DNA of 62,990 bases. It comes from Robiginitomaculum sp. Lineage in GTDB: Bacteria > Pseudomonadota > Alphaproteobacteria > Caulobacterales > Maricaulaceae. Position numbers and translations under genes: made by a program. The DNA is taken from the NCBI GenBank assembly GCA_021776565.1, contig JAJFFQ010000047.1:1-62990 (forward strand), in the 5' to 3' direction. Under the pieces are notes generated by a model. The model searched no databases, was not told the DNA's origin, and saw only the letters and a program-made list of their open reading frames with translations. The first letter of the stretch is position 1, and every line of letters begins with the position of its first letter. Below, piece by piece: positions 58,982-62,990 of this stretch.

Positions 58982-61974
58982 TATGCAGACAACACCTCCG
59001 CAACCATCTTCCCAAACGCGTCTTCGATTTCAAACACATCCAGGAACTCTGCAAAGGCCCATTTGCCAAATCGTTCGGCATTATTGACGCCGGGAATCCA
59101 CAGGGTTTTCATGGTGTCGGCTTTGATGATGGCATTGGTGTCGCGATAGCCCTTGATCTCAATAATCAGGTGCAGTAGTTCGCCGCCAGTATCCAGCTTG
59201 ACGATAAAGTCTGGCACATAGCGATGAACGCTGGAGCCTTTACGATATGGCACCTCCAGGCCTAACCCCTGATTTTTCACATAAGCAATAACTTTGGGAT
59301 GGGCCTCAGCCACGCGGGCCATTTCTGCTTCCCAGGTGCTGTCTTCCACAACATGGCTGACATGGGATTTATTCGGGTCTGTGGCAAACACTGGTTTGGA
59401 GGTGATAAAGCCTACATGGCGGGTACTACCCTCTGGGTTGTAGGGATCAATGATCGCCTTGATACGTTTGGTTGCATTGGCCTGTTCTTGCTTGTCAGCC
59501 CAGCGATTATACGCCAGAAATATTTTGTCCGCCGCCATATCGGCCAATTCCTGATAGGCTAACATTCCCGGCACCGTATTACCGGTGCATTTGAGGTGTC
59601 CCTCATCAAGCCATGGTTTAACGATCCGCTTTACAGGCCCAAACAAATTCATATTTGGCCCGGTTTGTTCGTCACGAAAGCGGGTGTTTAGAAGACGCTT
59701 TGTTACATGGTAGGCCAATGAAGACGGGCGTTTCAATTTCTCAAACGCATCGTTTGGCTCCATCGTTTCAGTTTCACCAACAATGCCTGACATGATGGTT
59801 TTACAGGGGCCGACAAGCTCTGGCGTGAGGCTAAGGACGGAATCTTCGTTAAACTCAGCACCGATCCTTTTATCCGGTAACTCGATTCTGTATCCATCAA
59901 CGCGGGGGAACCTGATCTCAAGATGAGCCCGTTCTTTAACAGCAGCAACACGAGTTGTCGGTTTTGGTGCCGAAGGCGGGGCAATGGTCGGCTTGGCCGT
60001 AAAGTCAAAGGGAATGCCCATAATATCGGCATATTCGACATCAAACAGGCCATCTTTGTTCAGCTCATAGGATTTACGACGCAGCGCACGCCCAACCACC
60101 TGTTCACATAAAAGCTGTGTACCAAAAGCCCGGATGCCCAAAATATGGGTAACCGTATTGGCATCCCAGCCTTCAGTCAGCATGGAGACGGACACCACAC
60201 AACGAATGTTTTCGCCCAGACGACCTTTCTCACCAACTGTATTCATGACTTCGCGCAAAAGCTGCTCATCATCAATCTTGGTGTTTGGATATTGACGTTG
60301 AAACAACTCAATTTCACTAGCCATAGCTTTTTTGAATTGAGCGGTCATGCCTTCGCCAGATTCAATCTGGGCGCTATCAATCAAGAATGTATTCGGTTTG
60401 GCCATACGCTGCCCGTGCTCATCAAAATTGCTGAACATTTTTAGATTTGCAGGCATCCACTTTGCCGGTTCAGTGTCTGTCTCAGGCGTTTCGTACCCCG
60501 CCACCCAATCATGCACGATTTGTGAGGTTGATGTGTTATTGCATACGATAATGAAAACCGGTGGAACCTGGTGTCCGTTTGCCCGCCATTCTGCATCGGT
60601 TTTCTCATAATGGCTGTAAAGGGAGTTTAGCGCAGTCTGCAAAGGAAGAGGTAATTCTTCAACTGGTCCACCCCCCCCTTTTGAACGTCCCTTTTTTGGC
60701 ATTTTCTTGCCAATATGGTCCCACAGGTTTCGATATACTGGCTTACCATCCACTGTTGGCATATTGTCAAGAATGGGCACGCGGGGGAGTTTTACGATAC
60801 CGCACTCAATGGCATCCATGAGAGAGAAATCTGAAATGGTCCAGGGGAATAAAGTACCTTCCCTGTAGCCTGAACCTGACAGAAAGAACGGCGTTGCGGA
60901 AAGGTCATAAACCCCTGCAAGACCAAGATTACGCTTTACCGCTTCGATCCCGTTGATCCACAACCGTGCGGTTTCTGCATTTTCCTTACCCTCAACGGTT
61001 TTCTTTTCCTGTGACTCCGGGTTTTCACGGTAACAATGATGCGCCTCGTCATTAATGACCAAAATATTCTTTGTGCCCATCAAATCGCCAAGGGCACGGC
61101 GCAACATCTCTCCTTCTGTTTCAAGGGTTTTAACGTCTTCGCCACGCCAACCAGTTAGCGCGCTACGGGTGCCTTTGGATAACTTTACTTTTTCGCGTTT
61201 TTGAAAGGCATGGTAATTGGTAATGACCACTTTAGCTCTGGAAAGGTCGCCTACCATGTCAGAGGGTATGAGCTCACGGTCGGTATAATAGCTATCAGCG
61301 CTTCCCGGTTGTAGCACACGCAAGCGGTCTTTGATGGTGATACCCGGTGCAATAATAAGGAAGCCTTTTGTAAAAAGCTTGCTGCCTGGACTTCTGACCG
61401 CATTAAGCGTTTGCCAGGCAATGAGCATTGCCATGACAGTGGTTTTACCCGCTCCGGTAGCCATTTTGAGGGCTAGCCGCATGAGTTCTGGATTGGCTTC
61501 TGCGTTGCCGCCTTCTATGTGGTGCCAGATGTTGGCGTATTTCTTTTGCTTTCGGGCCACTTCCGTGAGCCAAATAATCGTTTCCGCCGCTTCGCGTTGG
61601 CAAAAAAATGGGCGTATCGTTTCAAAATTCGCTTCGTCTCGCCAATACTGCAATAAACGTTGCGTTGTTGGGGTTACGCCCCAGTCCGATGGAGATGGTA
61701 TTTCTCGCCATGTTTTTACGTGAGAACGTATCTCGTTAATGAGGTTGTGCGGATTATACTTATCAAGCACACCTTCAAGCATATCTGGTTGTTCAGACGC
61801 TTTTTCTGATCGCTTGGCCTTAGGGACTGGCGAGTAAAGGCTGGACCTGCGCCTGCCCATTTTTGGCAATGCGTTTGTTGGCTGGCCACTTTCATCTAAA
61901 TCATGGTGCTGGCTTGGCTCCTCATAGGGAGAGTTCAATATAGGGTTTGCAAAAAAATCGTGTGTATCGCTCAT
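58981..61974 (-). CDS. Restriction Res-type helicase-nuclease (BPTD_3080-like)
   Basis: 997 residues from the ATG at 61974 (TTG at 61977 also possible). Helicase motifs: Walker A LKMATGAGKTTVMAMLIA (about 170-187), Walker B VINDEAHHCYRE, LSATPFFLSG, GWDANTVTHI and QVVGRALRRKSYE. The C-terminal end has YVPDFIVKL, then LIIEIKGYRD, a PD-(D/E)xK nuclease. The N-terminal SPYEEPSQH region is specific to this subfamily. The gene starts the six-gene cluster; its stop overlaps the DUF3800 start. It probably pairs with the methyltransferase at 54944. Confidence 0.88.
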   Translation of the reverse strand: MSDTHDFFANPILNSPYEEPSQHHDLDESGQPTNALPKMGRRRSSLYSPVPKAKRSEKASEQPDMLEGVLDKYNPHNLINEIRSHVKTWREIPSPSDWGVTPTTQRLLQYWRDEANFETIRPFFCQREAAETIIWLTEVARKQKKYANIWHHIEGGNAEANPELMRLALKMATGAGKTTVMAMLIAWQTLNAVRSPGSKLFTKGFLIIAPGITIKDRLRVLQPGSADSYYTDRELIPSDMVGDLSRAKVVITNYHAFQKREKVKLSKGTRSALTGWRGEDVKTLETEGEMLRRALGDLMGTKNILVINDEAHHCYRENPESQEKKTVEGKENAETARLWINGIEAVKRNLGLAGVYDLSATPFFLSGSGYREGTLFPWTISDFSLMDAIECGIVKLPRVPILDNMPTVDGKPVYRNLWDHIGKKMPKKGRSKGGGGPVEELPLPLQTALNSLYSHYEKTDAEWRANGHQVPPVFIIVCNNTSTSQIVHDWVAGYETPETDTEPAKWMPANLKMFSNFDEHGQRMAKPNTFLIDSAQIESGEGMTAQFKKAMASEIELFQRQYPNTKIDDEQLLREVMNTVGEKGRLGENIRCVVSVSMLTEGWDANTVTHILGIRAFGTQLLCEQVVGRALRRKSYELNKDGLFDVEYADIMGIPFDFTAKPTIAPPSAPKPTTRVAAVKERAHLEIRFPRVDGYRIELPDKRIGAEFNEDSVLSLTPELVGPCKTIMSGIVGETETMEPNDAFEKLKRPSSLAYHVTKRLLNTRFRDEQTGPNMNLFGPVKRIVKPWLDEGHLKCTGNTVPGMLAYQELADMAADKIFLAYNRWADKQEQANATKRIKAIIDPYNPEGSTRHVGFITSKPVFATDPNKSHVSHVVEDSTWEAEMARVAEAHPKVIAYVKNQGLGLEVPYRKGSSVHRYVPDFIVKLDTGGELLHLIIEIKGYRDTNAIIKADTMKTLWIPGVNNAERFGKWAFAEFLDVFEIEDAFGKMVAEVLSA

Positions 61975-62241
61975 CAATCCTTTCTAATACCCATAATAGT
62001 AAATGCAAACATGTTCTTAAATTATACCGATTATGTGAGATGCTATATAGCCATAAAAAAGGAATAAATATTCAAATCTACAATTTTTGTGACTACCTCG
62101 TGATATGATATTATTTTAGTGGTGTCGGTTTCTAGGCAAATGCAACATAATTTCGGGCTCTTATTTCATTAGAGGCAGAGGTGCGTAGAAAATTTTTCCG
62201 GTGTCTCTAGGTTGGGTGTTTTGAAGTGATTTTATCCGATT

Positions 62242-62262
62242 TGGGGGTATAATTGGGGGTAT
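62242..62262. repeat. Integrase arm-type repeats, right cluster
   Basis: Two direct copies of TGGGGGTAT (62242 and 62254), preceded by TCCGAT (62235), as at the left cluster (TCCGAT at 49102). The shared string GGGGGTATAATT also occurs on both sides. Confidence 0.6.
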
Positions 62263-62324
62263 GTTTAAAATAGAATTATTTTTAAGATAAAATAATCAAT
62301 AAGTTAATACCAAAATGCGATGCC

Positions 62325-62351
62325 TCTCCAGCACCATACTTATGCAATTCA
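62325..62351. other. Candidate attR, diverged copy of the tRNA-Leu 3' end
   Basis: TCTCCAGCACCATACT, then GCAATTCA, aligns with TCTCCAGGGCACCAAACT and GCAATTTCA at 49007-49033 if gaps of 2, 3 and 1 nt are allowed. It lies 63 bp beyond the right arm repeats, comparable to 92 bp on the left. The match is imperfect and might be chance. Confidence 0.3.
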
Positions 62352-62592
62352 CCTTAACGCACTGATATTCAATCAAGTTTTGTGTTTGATATTTTTAGAA
62401 AAATGTTCATAAAACTCAGGGCAAAGCATAATTAATTGGAATATATACATTATTTGGTTCGATTTTTCTTTGGCATCATTGTTTTGATCAATTATCTTAA
62501 TTAAATGGAACATAAAGACTCATTTTCTTCCATAAGTATGGAAATAGTGGTATGATAGACGTATAATTGTATTTATTATAGGAGATGTAAAC

Positions 62593-62850
62593 ATGGCAAC
62601 GATTAAAACCACATTGAGTTTAACAAACTTAGACCGAAATTGGATGAGTAGCATTATTGCTAGTGGAGAATTTGTAAGCAGCAGTGAATATGTGCGCGCT
62701 CTTATTCGCAACGATAAAGAAAAGCGTAGTGAAATTGATCAAATTCGTGCCAAGCTCATAAAAGCAGAAAAAAGTGGATATACGTCCCTTTCACGCGAGG
62801 AAATTTTGTCAGAGCTAAAAGAAGAATTGAGGAGCAATGGCGAATTATAA
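62593..62850 (+). CDS. parD: ParD-family antitoxin
   Basis: 85 residues with GGAG 7 nt before the ATG. The ribbon-helix-helix ATIKTTLSLTNLDRNWMSSI, then SSSEYVRALIRNDKE, matches ParD. The C-terminal part differs from the copy at 41608, but the arrangement (antitoxin first, toxin overlapping by 14 bp) is the same. The toxin gene is cut by an IS element. Located just outside the island's likely right edge, in AT-rich DNA. Confidence 0.88.
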   Translation: MATIKTTLSLTNLDRNWMSSIIASGEFVSSSEYVRALIRNDKEKRSEIDQIRAKLIKAEKSGYTSLSREEILSELKEELRSNGEL

Positions 62851-62875
62851 GCTAGAGCACTTCCGGCCAGTTTAG
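62837..62875 (+). pseudogene. parE: ParE toxin gene truncated by IS630 insertion
   Basis: The frame starting in the end of parD reads MANYKLEHFRPV, then TAG. MANYKL is the usual ParE start, but the next codons already belong to the IS630-type end (from 62855), which begins right after a TA dinucleotide at 62853-62854, the typical IS630 target. Only about six toxin codons remain here. The rest may lie beyond the IS, outside the window. Confidence 0.78.
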
Positions 62876-62990
62876 AGTCAAAAACAGGTTTACGAAGCGA
62901 TCTTCTTCTGATTCAAGGAATCAGGAGGAATTTTCATGGCTTTATCTCGAGATTTACGACTTCGTATTGTTGACCTGGTTGCGACGGGGG
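62855..62990 (+). mobile_element. IS630-family element, left end, truncated by the window
   Basis: The element starts after the TA target at 62853-62854, with terminal sequence GAGCACTTCCGGCCAG. Its transposase gene begins at 62936. The right end lies outside the window. The IS630 fragment at 1-183 is from the same family, but whether it is the same element type cannot be tested here because the sequenced parts do not overlap. Confidence 0.75.
62936..62990 (+). CDS. IS630-family transposase N terminus (partial)
   Basis: ATG at 62936 with AGGAGG 7 nt upstream. The visible residues MALSRDLRLRIVDLVATG match the N-terminal helix-turn-helix start of IS630-family transposases. The frame continues past the window end, so the catalytic residues cannot be seen. 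Confidence 0.82.
   Translation, partial: MALSRDLRLRIVDLVATG

Larger units (their letters stand above)
49021..62351. mobile_element. Integrative genomic island at tRNA-Leu
   Basis: The island opens with a tyrosine integrase 148 bp after tRNA-Leu and ends near the TGGGGGTAT repeats at 62242-62262, which match those beside the integrase (49112-49153). Cargo: a second recombinase, a small hypothetical protein and a six-gene restriction-like cluster. No phage structural, replication or conjugation genes are present. The right edge is uncertain; 62325-62351 is a diverged candidate copy of the tRNA 3' end. Confidence 0.75.
61975..62592. other. AT-rich gene-free region at the island's right end
   Basis: No convincing coding sequence; the short frames present are random. 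It holds the TGGGGGTAT arm-like repeats (62242-62262), the candidate attR (62325-62351) and must contain the promoters for the res gene (minus strand) and the parD gene (plus strand). Much lower GC than the rest of the window. Confidence 0.5.

Noticed and set aside
49021-62351. Prophage
   Set aside because: An integrase is present but no capsid, tail, terminase, lysis or phage replication genes; an integrative island fits better.

Overview
The window reads as chromosome from a Gram-negative alphaproteobacterium. The support is a rimP-nusA-ylxR-infB-rbfA-truB operon, an ftsK-lolA-xth block, a complex I NDUFA9-type protein, two large TonB-dependent receptors, a sigma-32-like promoter before dnaK, and the style of the intergenic palindromic repeats. 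I cannot fix the genus. Housekeeping DNA is of moderate GC. Several inserted blocks are clearly AT-richer.

Layout. 1-183 is a broken IS630-type transposase. 200-7790 (minus) is the translation/transcription-factor operon, with a phosphoribosylanthranilate isomerase gene inside it and a terminator-like hairpin between its likely promoter and rimP. 8047-10393 is an AT-rich type II restriction-modification pair. 10485-12336 is metK-trmB. 12534-20426 holds two divergent TonB-dependent receptors around a secreted hypothetical protein, followed by two 77-bp palindromic repeats. 20727-24984 (minus) carries glutathione-dependent formaldehyde dehydrogenase, a small HExxH secreted protein, AlkB, an isonitrile-hydratase-like protein and two secreted MopE-type metal-binding-motif proteins. 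25321-32702 is dnaK-dnaJ, then a DUF2339 membrane protein and dapB. 32699-39967 has xth, lolA, ftsK, an HPr protein, a DUF6624-like protein and a divergent thiE-like/yggS pair. 40045-43223 is accessory: a restriction-controller-like regulator facing two lipoproteins, a parDE module with a nonsense-mutated toxin, an L,D-transpeptidase and a response regulator. 43257-47672 is a type III-like mod/res pair.

From 49021 an integrative island sits downstream of tRNA-Leu(CAG). It carries two tyrosine recombinases and then a six-gene minus-strand cluster (61974 to 52001): Res-type helicase-nuclease, DUF3800 protein, type III-like methyltransferase, GIY-YIG protein, small HTH-like protein, and a UvrD-type helicase with a RelE-like N terminus. 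Identical TGGGGGTAT repeats lie at both island ends. This cluster is the best candidate here for an under-described defence system: a modification-dependent restriction core with three added nuclease, helicase and regulatory parts. Past the island lies a second parDE antitoxin whose toxin gene is cut after a few codons by an IS630-type element running off the window. Both parDE modules thus keep the antitoxin and have lost the toxin.

Gene functions were read from motifs in the translations. No database search was possible, so family names rest on motif recognition.
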